A stretch of DNA of 64,000 nucleotides from Camellia lanceoleosa. Its lineage: Eukaryota; Streptophyta; Magnoliopsida; Ericales; Theaceae. Position 1 is the stretch's first letter. Each line of letters begins with the position of its first letter. This document shows positions 11,060 to 21,230 of this stretch, one piece after another. The stretch spans positions 57,739,530 through 57,803,529 of the forward strand of contig CM045763.1 of NCBI GenBank assembly GCA_025200525.1, written 5' to 3'. The position numbers and the translations under genes were made by a program. Under the pieces are notes generated by a model, which saw only the letters and a list, made by a program, of their open reading frames with translations, was not told where the DNA came from and did not search any database.

Positions 11060-11748
11060 AAAAAAATTAAAAGAAAATGATGAAATGTTGGAAATATTCT
11101 AAAACCTTCTTGTTCTTAAAGATTAGAAATTTGTGTGTATTATATTTATATTATATTTTTAATTATGAAATTAAAACCAGAAGAAATATACTTAAATTAT
11201 TGGATTAATAACAGAAACATCAAATCAATTATTGTTAAATATCACTTCACTTCACTTCACATTTAATAATAAAATTATATATTTGTCTTAATTATAACTT
11301 TTAAATTTGTATATTTTTATAAAAAGAACTGGTATATCATAATTCATGTAATCTCATTTAATTAGGTTTAACTTTTTTTATTACAAATTATCAAAATTGT
11401 ATTAAATAGATATATATATATATTTAATTTTTTTAAACTAATAATTTAAAAAATTATAAACATAAAAATTAATTTATAAATTTCATATATACCACAAAAT
11501 AAAATATTAAATTATTTTATTATATTTATAATGATTTTTTTTTTATTTATAAATTCCAGTGTATATAGCACGAGTTACACTGCTATAAATGTAACTGAAA
11601 TGCTGTATAGGTCAGAACTTCATTCATAGCATGTGTCCAAATGCCAATGCATGTTTGTTTATGTGCATGAGCCCTCACGTTGTTTGTAGTACTTAGTTCC
11701 TTGGTTTTGGTGAATGGTTGGCCATATAAATAACAGTCCCGCTACGTC
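11060..11748. other. AT-rich intergenic DNA
   Basis: No gene. It includes a short (CACTT)n run near 11245 and A/T runs. The last 180 bases are less AT-rich and include a CCATATAAATAAC stretch about 25 bases left of the MULE terminal motif, possibly a TATA box of the element. Confidence 0.5.
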
Positions 11749-11782
11749 GCTCGAAAACTTACCCTCCGAATCCCCCGAAATT
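11749..11782 (+). repeat. Left terminal inverted motif of the MULE
   Basis: Contains GCTCGAAAAC and CCGAATCCCCCGAAATT. The same module occurs inverted at 19078-19111 and in four copies at 45112-45740. Confidence 0.6.
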
Positions 11783-11784
11783 AA

Positions 11785-12668
11785 TAAAGGTGAGTTTTGA
11801 GATCACTGTCAATCTTCCAACACCACGCACGAAATAGAAGAAGAAAATAGAGGAGAGGAGAGAAAGAGGAGCCCGTCGAAGAAGAATACCACTGAGATTG
11901 ACCACCGACCTGGGTGACCACCGACGACGAGCAAAGAACTCTGCCGAAGTGACTGTGTTGTTCGGCGTTTCTTCTTCTGAGGCCCCTGTTTCTTCTTCTT
12001 CATTCTGTTTCTTGTCCAAGGGTATGTCTTTATTTCTTCTTCTGAAACCTAGTTCATAGAATGCTGCTGTTTTGTTAGTAATGCATTTATTGATTTAGTA
12101 GTGGTAATCTTTGTACATAATTTCATAGAAACCTAGTTGATTTATACATAATTTTATAGAAACCTAGTTCATAGAAACCTAGTTCAAAAATGGTATTATC
12201 CACAAATGGATTTCTGAATTTGTGGACTAACCTAGTTCATTCTGAATTTCTGTGTTGTTCATCTGTTTGTGGATTTCACAAAAATGAATTTTTCGATTTC
12301 AAAATTTCTGTGCTGTTCATCTAATTGTCCAAAGACAATCAAGAAATCCATTTTTGTGGACTAACCTAGTTCATTCTATTTCTTGTCCAAGGGTATTATC
12401 CATTTTTGTAATTAAATGTGACTCAATGTGCTCTTTGTTCTAAGTGATAGGTTCAAAACCCAGTTAAGTAATTATGCATAAGTTTTTTGTATGAACAGAA
12501 CCTGTTTTGGACAAACTGTTTCACCCTTTGCATTTGAGTTTGATGAACATAATTTGTGTATGAACAGAACCTGTATGAACAGAACCATAATTTATGAATA
12601 GAACCTGTATGAACATAATTTGTGTGATGTATACAAACTGTTTCACACTTTGCATTTGAGTTTGAAGG
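11785..12668 (+). other. Untranslated leader and intron of the FAR1-type gene
   Basis: A GA-rich leader (11830-11900) is followed by a possible donor near 12020 (TTGTCCAAGGGTATGT) and an acceptor just before the start codon (GTTTGAAGGTACAATGG). The intron-like part contains repeats of ACCTAGTTCATAGAA and TGAACAGAACCTG. A 30-base block beginning ACAAACTGTTTCAC is repeated at about 12512 and 12634. Confidence 0.4.
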
Positions 12669-12672
12669 TACA

Positions 12673-15250
12673 ATGGACATTGATTCAAACCATCCTACAT
12701 TGAGTGGGGGTGAGGAAGTTGAGGAACCAGAGAACAATCCTTCATTAAATGAGAGTGGCGAAATTGAAGAACCTAAGAAGGGGATGTTGTTTACCTCAAA
12801 GCAAGAAGTTCACGAGTTTTATGCAGAATATGCTAAAAACCTTGGATTTGCTATAGCTTACAGAACACAGAATGTTACATCGGATGGAAAGGTGAAATAC
12901 TTTGGAATTGAATGTACTCGGGCGCAGAAGAGGACAAAAAGATCAGAAGTAAACCCCCTAAAACCATCTTTGTCATCAAAAATTGATTGTAAAGCTAAGG
13001 TAAGAGCGATTTTACAACCGGATGTAAGATATAAGTTAACTACAGTTGTGCTTGACCATGCGCATGATTTAATTCCTAGCGACTCACGCCATTTTCCAAT
13101 GAATAAGAGTATTGGTACTCCTGTGAAGAGAAGATTAGAAATAAATGATGAAGCAGGAATAGGGTTGTCTAGGAATTTTCATTCTATAGTTGTTGAAGCG
13201 GGGGGATATGAGGCATTAACATTTGATGAACGAGATGCAAGGAACCACATTGAAAATGCTAGAAGATTGAGGCTTGGGGTAGGAGACACCGAATCAGTTG
13301 CATGTTATTTTCATAGGATGCAACAAGAAAATTCAAACTTGGTCGCATCCGAAACTTGTTTTGGGCGGATGCAAGGAGTAGGGCGGCTTATAAAGCATTT
13401 GGGGATGTTGTCTCATTTGACACGACCTATCTTACAAACAAGTATGATATGCCGTTTGCTCTGTTTGTAGGAGTTAATCACCATGGACAGTCAATCTTGT
13501 TTGGTTGTGGGCTATTATCTAATGAGAACACGGACACTTTTGTTTGGCTATTCAAAGAATGGTTGAATTGTATGTCAGCCACTCCTCCAAATGCTATTAT
13601 AATCCGACGGTCTTGAGCCATGCAAAATGCCATACAGATTGTCTTCCCAGAGGCTCGACATCGTTGGTGTTTATGGCATGTAATGAAGAAAATTCCCGAG
13701 AAATTGAGAGGATATTCCCAATATGATGCCATCAAATTCGCTTTACAAAGTGCAGTCTATGATTCTTTCAGAAAAGATGAATTTGATGAGGAATGGCAAA
13801 CGATGATTGAAAAGTTTAGCCTCCATGACAACGAGTGGTTGGGGTATTATATCTTTGGCGACATAGGTGGATTCACCTATGTGAAAGATATATTTTGAAT
13901 TGGCATGTCAACTACACAAGTGAGAGCATGAATGCGTTTTTGATGGCTATGTCAACTCAAAGACTACTTTAAAGCAATTTGTTGAACGATGCGACAATGC
14001 ATTGAGAAGTAAGGTGGAGAAGGAGACCAGCGGACTTCAAATCTCGAGACAGTTGTATGATTGTTTAACGGTGTATGACTTTGAGAAGCAATTTTAGTGC
14101 GACCTACACAAATCTGAAATTTAAAGAAGTTCAAGTAGAATTGAAGCGACTACTGTATTGTCATGCGAATCTTGTGAAGGAGGAGGGATCCATTTGTACC
14201 TATCATGTCAAGGAAGCTGTGCTTGTGGGTGAGAAAATGAAGAAAGTTGAATTTCTTGTTTACTTTAATTCAACTGAATTTGAAATGCAATGTATGTGTC
14301 GGTGGTTTGAGTTTAGGGGGATCATGTGTGCCCATTCCCTTAGTGTGCTCATTGAGAGGAGCATATATGAGGTTCCTAATAAGTACATTATGCCGAGATG
14401 GAGAAAAGATTTGGAAAGAGGGTACACATGTATTCCAACAACATACACGAAATCCGGGGCTGCCCTCAATGCAAAGGTACATGATACCTACCACAAGACA
14501 TTGGATGAAATTATAGAAATTGCTTCCAACAATGATGGTAAACACAAATCCATTCAACTTGGGTTGAAAGAAATCAAGGAAAGAGTAAGAAAAGATGAAT
14601 CTTGTTGTGCGAGTAATGTGCCACCTTCTAGTAGTACTGTCCCACCTTGTAGCAGTAATGTGCCACCTTGTAGTACTACTCGCAAGGTGCTTAGTCCTTT
14701 GGTTGCTCGTCGAAGAGGCCGTCCATGTACGAAACGGAAGGTGAGCAAGGTGGACGAAATAGTGAATCGGTTAAAGGGAAAGAATAAAAAGGCAACCAAA
14801 GTGCAGGTATATTTTTTTATTTTTGCTTATATGTAAATTTCTGAATTTCTTTTTGTCTAACTTTGTCACCAATGTATGTTACTATAGGGTCGTAATATGG
14901 GTCAATGTGAACCTCGTAAGTTGAATTTCGGTTGTACGGATGGAATGGAAGATAATATGTACGATCGGGTATATGTTTCATGGTCCACTCAATTGGTTTT
15001 GTAAGGTATTTATTTAAATGTTTGAACTTATTAATGATATTTTGTTATTATGTATCATAAGGTGCCGGAAGCTCAATCCTACTATTTTCCTTGTATGGAC
15101 GAGACACAAGAGAGCGCATCGCAAATGGTGGACAAAGTTGGAAGCTTATCTTTGAGTGAATCAGGAATGGCGAATATAGATGGTTCAACTTTTGGGGACT
15201 TCAATATAGATGTGGATCCAAACGCTCATTTTTTTTTTTTAGTTTCGTAG
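12673..15250 (+). pseudogene. FAR1-related (FRS-type) MULE transposase pseudogene
   Basis: The first 200 residues (ATG at 12673) form a FAR1 DNA-binding domain (KGMLFTSKQEVHEFYAEYAK, then conserved Cys/His). A MULE transposase core follows with FDTTY (first catalytic Asp) and CLWHVMKK, then a SWIM zinc finger (CxC...CAH, about 14290-14335). Lesions: a deletion/frameshift near 13338; an in-frame TGA at 13614-13616, in the block that normally holds the second Asp (TDQ), which is lost; TGA at 13896-13898; two small frame changes near 13920-13945; TAG at 14095-14097 with a nearby base insertion. Two C-terminal introns look intact (about 14806-14887 and 14970-15060), with a final exon ending at 15250. 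Intact relatives are either transposases or domesticated transcription factors. The TE context favours transposase. Confidence 0.9.
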
Positions 15251-15459
15251 TATGGTATTTGTGACATGCTGAACAGATATTTTATTTTCTGAACTGGTTT
15301 TTCTTAACACATGCTGAACATATTATATTTTGAAGAAGTTATATTGAAACAGGTTGTGTATGTTTTTAACAGAATGAAGCTCTATTACACAGGTGTTAAC
15401 ATACAGGTTTTAACAGGTTTGAATGTGAATTTTTGTGATTACATATGAGTTTGAACAGA

Positions 15460-15800
15460 TCTGAATGTCAATTTTTGGACAGATTCTGGAATGAATGTTA
15501 ACAGGTTTTAACAGGTTTTAACAGATCTGTATGTTAACAGGTGATAACATACAGGTTTTAATAGAATGAATGTGAATTTTTGGACAGATTCTGTTAACAG
15601 GTTTAAACAGATCTGAATGTGAATTTTTTGGACAGATTCTGGAATGAATGTTAACAGGTTTTAACAGGTTGGTGAATGGCAAATATGTTGATTCAAATTT
15701 GTTAACAGGTTTTAACAGGTTGGTGAATGGCAAATATGTTGATTCAAATTTGTTAACAGGTTTTAACAGGTTGGAATGAATGTGGATAGATTCAAATTTG
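15460..15800 (+). repeat. Minisatellite with AACAGGTTTTAACAGGT units
   Basis: Two exact 51-bp copies begin at 15670 and 15721 (TGGTGAATGGCAAATATG through TTTTAACAGGT). Upstream is an older block with GTGAATTTTTGGACAGATTCTG and TTAACAGGTTTTAACAGGT repeated three times. It lies just downstream of the transposase pseudogene. Confidence 0.9.
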
Positions 15801-16374
15801 TTGATTTGTGAATGGGAAATATGAATTCTATCCAGAATGTGAATTCTAATTTGTTGGTTTGCCTAAATTGATTTTGGAGCTCTTCAGTTGTTTATGTCCA
15901 CACAGTCAAACTTAGCAGGTTTGTCAACACATTTATTTTGATAACCATAATTTTGACCAAAACCAACATTTAAGTTTAAAATAAATGAACTTGATAATTC
16001 CTCTCAACTTTTGGTCATGCTTCTAATGTGTGCACTCAATGATGGTACTGAATCTGCAAAAGAGGAACAGAGGGTGTGGGCTAATGTACCCGATTTGGAG
16101 AAGAGTATGTGGAAGGTGTAGTGAAGGAGATTGATGTTTTGGTGATAGAAAACGAGTAAAGGGGCTTTGAGAGATTGATCGAGGAAAACAGTTTGGTCAA
16201 GATGATTGAACTTAGGGATGCTGTATCAGCATTGGAAGTTTCTATGATGCTAAACTGTTATATTTTGATAGCTTAGGACTATACATTTTGCAAGAGAAAT
16301 TTCGGCCATTGATCGTAACTTATTATTCTATCCTTAAAGAGTTTTATTTGTTTTTTTTTTTTTTTATACAGGTA
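15800..16374 (+). other. Non-coding interior of the MULE
   Basis: No gene recognised. A short coding-like piece at about 16040-16240 is broken by stops. The end (poly-T then ATACAG just before the next start codon) looks like an intron acceptor. Confidence 0.4.
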
Positions 16375-16521
16375 ATGGCGGATTGGTCCAAACTGCCAGA
16401 TGAAATCTGGAGGCTAATTGTAAAAAGATTGCGTTTAATTGAAGATTATGTAAGGTTTGGTGAGGTTTGTAGGTCATGGCATTTGATTGCTCTTGAGAAG
16501 GAGAACTATTCATGTTCAGAG
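16375..16521 (+). pseudogene. Captured F-box domain fragment
   Basis: The reading starts MADWSKLPDEIWRLIVKRL and continues to VRFGEVCRSWHLIAL, a typical plant F-box of the kind found in F-box/DUF295 proteins. F-boxes bind SKP1 in SCF ubiquitin ligases. Only about 49 residues of F-box homology are present. After that the frame runs into a repeat (CATTCACAAACCAACAAATT) and stops at about 16570, so the substrate-binding part is missing. Its place inside a MULE, behind a poly-T/ATACAG acceptor-like sequence, suggests gene-fragment capture as in Pack-MULEs. It is unlikely to be functional. Confidence 0.75.
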
Positions 16522-16537
16522 CTTCAAATATGTGAAC

Positions 16538-16660
16538 AAATTTTCCATTCACAAACCAACAAATTAAAATAAACATATCTTTGATTAAACCTATTAACAA
16601 ACCTGTTAACGAAATAAACAAATTTTCCATTCACAAACCAACAAATTAAAATAAACCTCG
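16538..16660 (+). repeat. Two copies of a 37-bp repeat
   Basis: CAAATTTTCCATTCACAAAC through AAAATAAAC occurs at 16538 and 16619. Its reverse complement resembles the TTTGTGAATGG phrase of the minisatellite at about 15700-15830, so an inverted relationship spans the F-box fragment. Confidence 0.7.
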
Positions 16661-16868
16661 TACAAATTAAACACACACACAGATTAAACACACAATCCAA
16701 CCAAATGATTATATAACATCAACCAAGATCCAAAGGCAAAAGTGAGATACAAAATCAAGATCCAAAGCCAAAAGTGAAGCATAGACCAACACATACCCAC
16801 CATCCATCAAGTCCATTACGTCCATAACTACATCCATCAAATTCCCTAAAAGCTATCAACTCAGTAAT

Positions 16869-17334
16869 TTACATTATAAAATAGAAAATAATACAAAATA
16901 CAATGACATAAAGCAGCACATTCAATTTCATCTCCACCCTTCGAAGCCTTCTACCATGCTCCTCAAATTCATTATCCATCTCATAAACCCTTGTGCTTCG
17001 ATCGTTAAATTCTTCGCTTCTTATAGATGTACGAGGTGTAGCATTGAAGATCTCGTCATCATCATTATCATCTGCAAACTTGAAGTAATTGCAGTGTTCC
17101 TCACTAACCTGCAATGCATGACAATCAGTTAATCAAATGAGGCTAATAAATTTCCAAACAAATTTCCAAACAAATTCTCATACTGCTTACATATTTTGAT
17201 GGACACACAAAGTACACACGGCCTTTATTTCCATTCTGATTTGACTTGACAGTGTGCTTGACAGCTGTTTTCCCACAATCGCACAATCTTCGTTTCAATT
17301 TTATGTTGCTATTGTTACTAGAGGAACAAGCCAT
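16869..17334 (-). CDS. GRF-type zinc-finger protein with C-terminal membrane segment (MULE-borne)
   Basis: Two exons are inferred on the minus strand: 17334-17191 (ATG at 17334) and 17108-16869. The donor is GTAAGC and the acceptor CATTGCAG, giving 127 residues. Cys18 and Cys20 (CDCG), Cys44 (GRVYFVC) and Cys54 (EEHCNYFKF) make a zf-GRF signature, a nucleic-acid-binding fold also found in topoisomerase 3 and NEIL3-like proteins. The splice joins the zinc finger exactly where the family pattern continues. The C-terminus has a charged helix (RRLRRVEMKLN) and a hydrophobic tail (VLLYVIVFCIIFYFIM), a plausible tail anchor. Reading frame and splice sites are intact, unlike the transposase partner. 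The gene faces the transposase convergently. Its role in transposition is unknown, and host capture is the alternative. Confidence 0.75.
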
Positions 17335-18829
17335 TTTGTAATCTGCATACAAAATGGAAAACACAGACATGATTTTAAATAAATACGCCATTTTTCGGTG
17401 AAAATGGTTGTAGTAGTTAGTCCGAATTAGAAGTAAGACAGGTTGGCGGTTCAACCAGTTAAACTGGCCAAGTCCAGTCAGGTTTGAACAATTAATTTGA
17501 ACAATTAAGGCTCACTACACACTCCATCATAGGTAATTTGAACAATTAATTATAACCAGATTCATGATCTTTAACCAAAATTGGCATGCAAAGAGAAACA
17601 AGAAGCATTTGAACAAATAATTATAAGTATAGATCGAGAACTATAAAAAAGTAAGAAGGATTTGAACAAGTAAGTATAAGTAGATCGAGAACTATAAAAA
17701 AAAGTAGGGAAAGATGTGAGAAAGAGAGATAGGAGAGAGAATGTGAAATATAAACAGGACTTTTACATTCATTGAATATTCAAAGGGAGAAATTGTAGGA
17801 ATTTTGTCACACAAAAACAAAAAAAGAAAAAAAGCAGAAACAGAAACAGGGATTAAAAAAATTAAAATTGGGGGGCATATATGAAACTTAGCAGACAAAT
17901 TAGGGGAAATATATTTTCCAAGTATAAATAAAATTATAATATCCAAATAGTTGAGGGACTGATATCCCCTCCGAGCACTATGTGCCTCCTCCACTGATCA
18001 TACTGCATTAAGATAACAAAACGGTATTAGCATTGTTGTGTTGGTCATAATGTCCCATGACTCCCATTGACTGACCTAATTCTTGAGTCCTAGATCAGGT
18101 ATGGACTAGGCCACTTTGCAGTCAAGGCATGAATCAACACAATAGATCAGCGAATTTCTGCCATACGAAAGCATGAGACACACTAGCATGTGTTAAAATA
18201 TAGTTTGAGCAAAAATATTGACGGATATCATGAAAAGACATGAGATTACCCTTTCAATAAAGGAGAAAACCTCTTAGCAATGACCAATTCGAGCAAGTTT
18301 TTGACTTCTCATCGACACACAAACATTAAAAATAATTAACAGGGAAAAAAAGAAAAAACATTGGCAGGATGGTACAAACATTGTTTCCAACTTCTATTGA
18401 TAACCCCAGGACAACCAGAATTGATAACAATAGAGCTACATGGTAGTTAACAAAGGAGCATAGAGCCTGATATTGGAATAGATACACATGGAAGGTGTCT
18501 ATGAATAATAGCAGTTGAACCAACAATCAAACCCAGATTCACATGCCAATCCAGTTAATCTCCTCTTTGAAGACCCATTTAAAATTTCTTGTGGTAGCAA
18601 TTATTATTCGCAAACCAAATCCAGATCATCTCATGAAAACACTTAATGATATAGTAAAGGGAAATGTTTGAATTGCTCTCCAAAAAAATAAAATAAATAC
18701 AAACCCACAAATCAAATATGCATATAGACCAATATAATTTGTAAATAGATAGAAGTAATAGCTAATCATTTGATACCAAAACCCTAAAATTAATTGCAAT
18801 AAAAATCCAAACATATAAACACAAACCCT
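17335..18829. other. Non-coding part of the MULE right half
   Basis: No gene recognised. The sequence is AT-rich, with a near-duplicate of ATTTGAACAA-TAA-TATAAGTA-AGATCGAGAACTATAAAAAA at about 17608-17700. It probably holds the 5' leader and intron of the minus-strand GRF gene. Confidence 0.4.
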
Positions 18830-18895
18830 AGTTGAAGAGAAGATCTGGGAGTCTACACCCGTAGTTGAAGAGAAGATCTGCGAGTCCACACCCGA
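18830..18895 (-). repeat. Two tandem 33-bp units in the leader of the minus-strand gene
   Basis: AGTTGAAGAGAAGATCTG then GAGTC-ACACCC is repeated with period 33. On the minus strand it lies in a CT-rich leader that starts near the right terminal motif. Confidence 0.85.
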
Positions 18896-19059
18896 GGACG
18901 AGGAGAGAGTGAGTAGAGAAAGATGAAAGGATTAAGGGCTCCAATGGAGTCGACTGGAGAGAGGATGATCGAAGCTGAGGAGAGAGTGAGAGAGTGAGCA
19001 GCGCGTAGCCAGAGATGGGTTTTGGAGTCTGATAAAGAAGTGTGATAAAGAAAGTGTTA

Positions 19060-19111
19060 GAAACGACGTCGTTTCTAAATTTCGGGGGATTAGGGGGAAC
19101 CATTTTCGAGT
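19060..19111 (-). repeat. Right terminal motif of the MULE with ACGACGTCGT palindrome
   Basis: The 16-base palindrome GAAACGACGTCGTTTC (19060-19075) sits next to the inverted terminal motif (19078-19111: AATTTCGGGGGATTAG then TTTTCGAGT). The same pairing of palindrome and CCCCCGAA motif occurs at 45561-45632. Confidence 0.65.
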
Positions 19112-19136
19112 TCTCAATCATTTTCCTATAAATAAA

Positions 19137-19300
19137 TACAGTAATGCTGGAAGCCTCAAAAATTTTATCAAAAATTTTATCAAATATCTCATATGGATGT
19201 GGGATCCACAGAAGATCCACATTGTGTGAGTCCTACACCCATGTGAGACATTTGGTAAAATTTTTAGTAGAATTTTTAGAGCCTCTAACATTTTTGTAAT
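19137..19300. mobile_element. MITE, ~165 bp, copy 1 of family with GTTAGAGG ends
   Basis: The ends are inverted: left ACAGTAATGCTGGAAGCCTC with AAAATTTTATCAAA, and right (reverse-complemented) ATTACAAAAATGTTAGAGGC with AAAATTTTACCAAA. A second copy lies at 42668-42832, and an interrupted third flanks 24166. Confidence 0.75.
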
Positions 19301-19339
19301 AAATATAATTTTTACACTTACTCGAAAATTAAATATGAT

Positions 19340-19495
19340 TTGGAATGATTTAAGTGTATTTTTTAATTTTTTATGAAATATAAAATAGGTAGAGGTTAAG
19401 TTTAAAATGATGTGATATAGAGATGATGTAATTTAAATAAGATAATATAATTTAAATAAGATAGTAATTTTTTAATTTTTTTAGATTATGACAAT
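19340..19495 (+). mobile_element. Degenerate MITE related to the 50255-50433 element
   Basis: TTTGGAATGATTTAAGTGTA, GATGATGTAATTTAAATAAG and GATAGTAATTTTTTAATTTTT align in order with the copies at 49900-50085 (inverted) and 50255-50433. The ends are eroded. Confidence 0.5.
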
Positions 19496-19712
19496 CATAA
19501 AATTAAATATAATTTCTTAATTTGACATGCTCTCAGTCTCAATCTTTGTCAAATTCATGTCATGTTTGACACATGGAGTAGAGTAACAATTTGATTATTG
19601 ACGTGTCACATAAAATTTAGCATTTAAATTGAAGATGCTGTAAAATGTAATTTGAAAAAGTTTAGGGATAGAGACTTATTTAGAATTTTCTGAGTAGATG
19701 ATTGTGTGGTAA

Positions 19713-19942
19713 GGCCTCGTTTGGAAAGTGTCTTTTTTAGTCAAAAAGTTAAAAAGTTACTAACAAAATCAAAAAGCCAACAATTTATACCAAAAAGTCA
19801 AATATTTCATTTTCTCTTTACTTTTTATACATCTTTTCATAAAAAAATCAAAAAATCATCCCAAAAATATTAGTTTTTTTTACATCACATTTTAACTAAA
19901 AAGTCAAAAAATTACTAAAAAGGTCTGTTCCCAAACAAGGCC
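19713..19942. mobile_element. Tourist-like (PIF/Harbinger) MITE, 230 bp
   Basis: The ends are GGCCTCGTTTGG and CCAAACAAGGCC, flanked on both sides by TAA (19710-19712 and 19943-19945), the 3-bp duplication expected of PIF/Harbinger elements. The interior is A/T-rich with AAAAAGTCAAA phrases. Confidence 0.85.
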
Positions 19943-20014
19943 TAAATGTTAATTTGTATGGTATAGAATTTATGTAGGATGCATGTAAAATATGGTAAAA
20001 CAAAATTGTAAATT

Positions 20015-20140
20015 AATATGGATAAGTTTATATTAATATGGATAAGTTTATAATATATTAATATGGATAAGTTTATAAAATTTTAAATTAATATGGATAA
20101 GTTTATAAAATTTTAAATTAATATGGATAAGTTTATATTA
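20015..20140 (+). repeat. Five copies of TTAATATGGATAAGTTTATA
   Basis: The 20-base phrase recurs with short A/T spacers (period 20-32). Confidence 0.9.
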
Positions 20141-20159
20141 ACCTTTCAAGTCACTCGTT

Positions 20160-20784
20160 GTTACACAAACTAGGGAAAGCGTACGACCTTTTTCTCTCGT
20201 CATTTTTCCCCTAAACTTGACAATTCTACTATAGATTTTGGTCTTTTTGGCAAAGAAATTAAAAATACTTTTTTTAGCTTCTAATTTCTCTTGGGTCATA
20301 TTATATTTTTATTTCTTTTTATATATATATATATTTTTTTCAAAAAAAGACAAAAAAATAAAAATTAAAAAATAATTTTTAACCTACTTCCCAAAATAAT
20401 CCAAAATACTTTAGGTAATACTCCATATTGATATAAAAAAAAAAATTAGAAATACAAAAATTAATTACAAAATTAAATACAATCTTATCCTATGTTAAAA
20501 TTTTAATTATAACACATGTCAAATTAAATACAATCTTATCTTGTGTCAAATTTGACATGCTCCTTAACTTATATCAAATATTTAATTAGAACACTTTCTT
20601 AGAAATAAAATAGTATTTTAATTCATCTTTCTACAATAAAATAATAAAATTTGATATATAGGTCGAACAGCTTCAAGAAATGTCAAATTGACAAATATCA
20701 ATTTACCACCTAAGCCTTCACTTTAATTTGATATATTAAAATTTGACATATAAGTTAGAGATGCTTTTTTAGTGATGGACTGGT
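20160..20784. other. AT-rich intergenic DNA
   Basis: No gene or clear element ends. The phrase AAATTAAATACAATCTTATC is repeated at about 20471 and 20521. Confidence 0.5.
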
Positions 20785-20920
20785 TTCTTTTTTGTTTTTT
20801 CTCGTTTTTATACTGTTTTGATCTTTAGTCATCGTATTGTAGGAGGTTTTTATCCTCCCCTCGTTTTCACCTTTTATTATCAATAAAATTTTGCTGTTAC
20901 TTGTTTAAAAAAAAAAAAAA
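20785..20920 (+). mobile_element. Probable LINE 3' end with poly-A tail
   Basis: A non-AT-rich tail with polyadenylation-like CAATAAAATTTTGCTGTTAC runs into a 14-A tract. Such truncated 3' ends are typical of L1-type LINE copies or processed transcripts. No coding part is present. Confidence 0.45.
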
Positions 20921-21230
20921 TTATATGATTGTAAATCTCTTTTGAGGCATGAAGAAAATACAATAAGTTTCAAAATTATGGTACAATTACACTAACTTTT
21001 CTTTTAGTAAGATTAAATGGACTACAACAAATGTGTGAATATGAAAGGATAAATAAAGAAAAATATATATATATTTAAGTATAAAAGTAATAACAATATT
21101 ATTATTATTATTATTTATAAATTTAACTAACGAATTATTGATAAATACGAGATAAATTGTTGTATAAATTAAGGCCTTTTTTGAAAAGGTAAAAAAAAGT
21201 CAATTTATTGACTTAGGGGTTGTTTGGGAT

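Larger units (their letters stand above)
11749..19111. mobile_element. MuDR-like two-gene transposon (about 7.4 kb)
   Basis: The proposed ends are short inverted terminal motifs. The left (11749-11782) reads CTCGAAAAC then CCGAATCCCCCGAAATT. The right (19078-19111), reverse-complemented, reads CTCGAAAATGG then CTAATCCCCCGAAATT. Inside are a FAR1/MULE transposase pseudogene (+), a truncated F-box sequence (+) and a GRF zinc-finger gene (-). The two main genes point toward each other from opposite ends, as mudrA and mudrB do in maize MuDR. No convincing 9-bp target duplication was found beside these motifs, so the exact ends may lie further out. Confidence 0.55.

Noticed and set aside
18828..19220. 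130-residue minus-strand open frame
   Set aside because: It crosses the MULE right end and the adjacent MITE and contains the 33-bp tandem repeat, so it is leader sequence rather than a gene.
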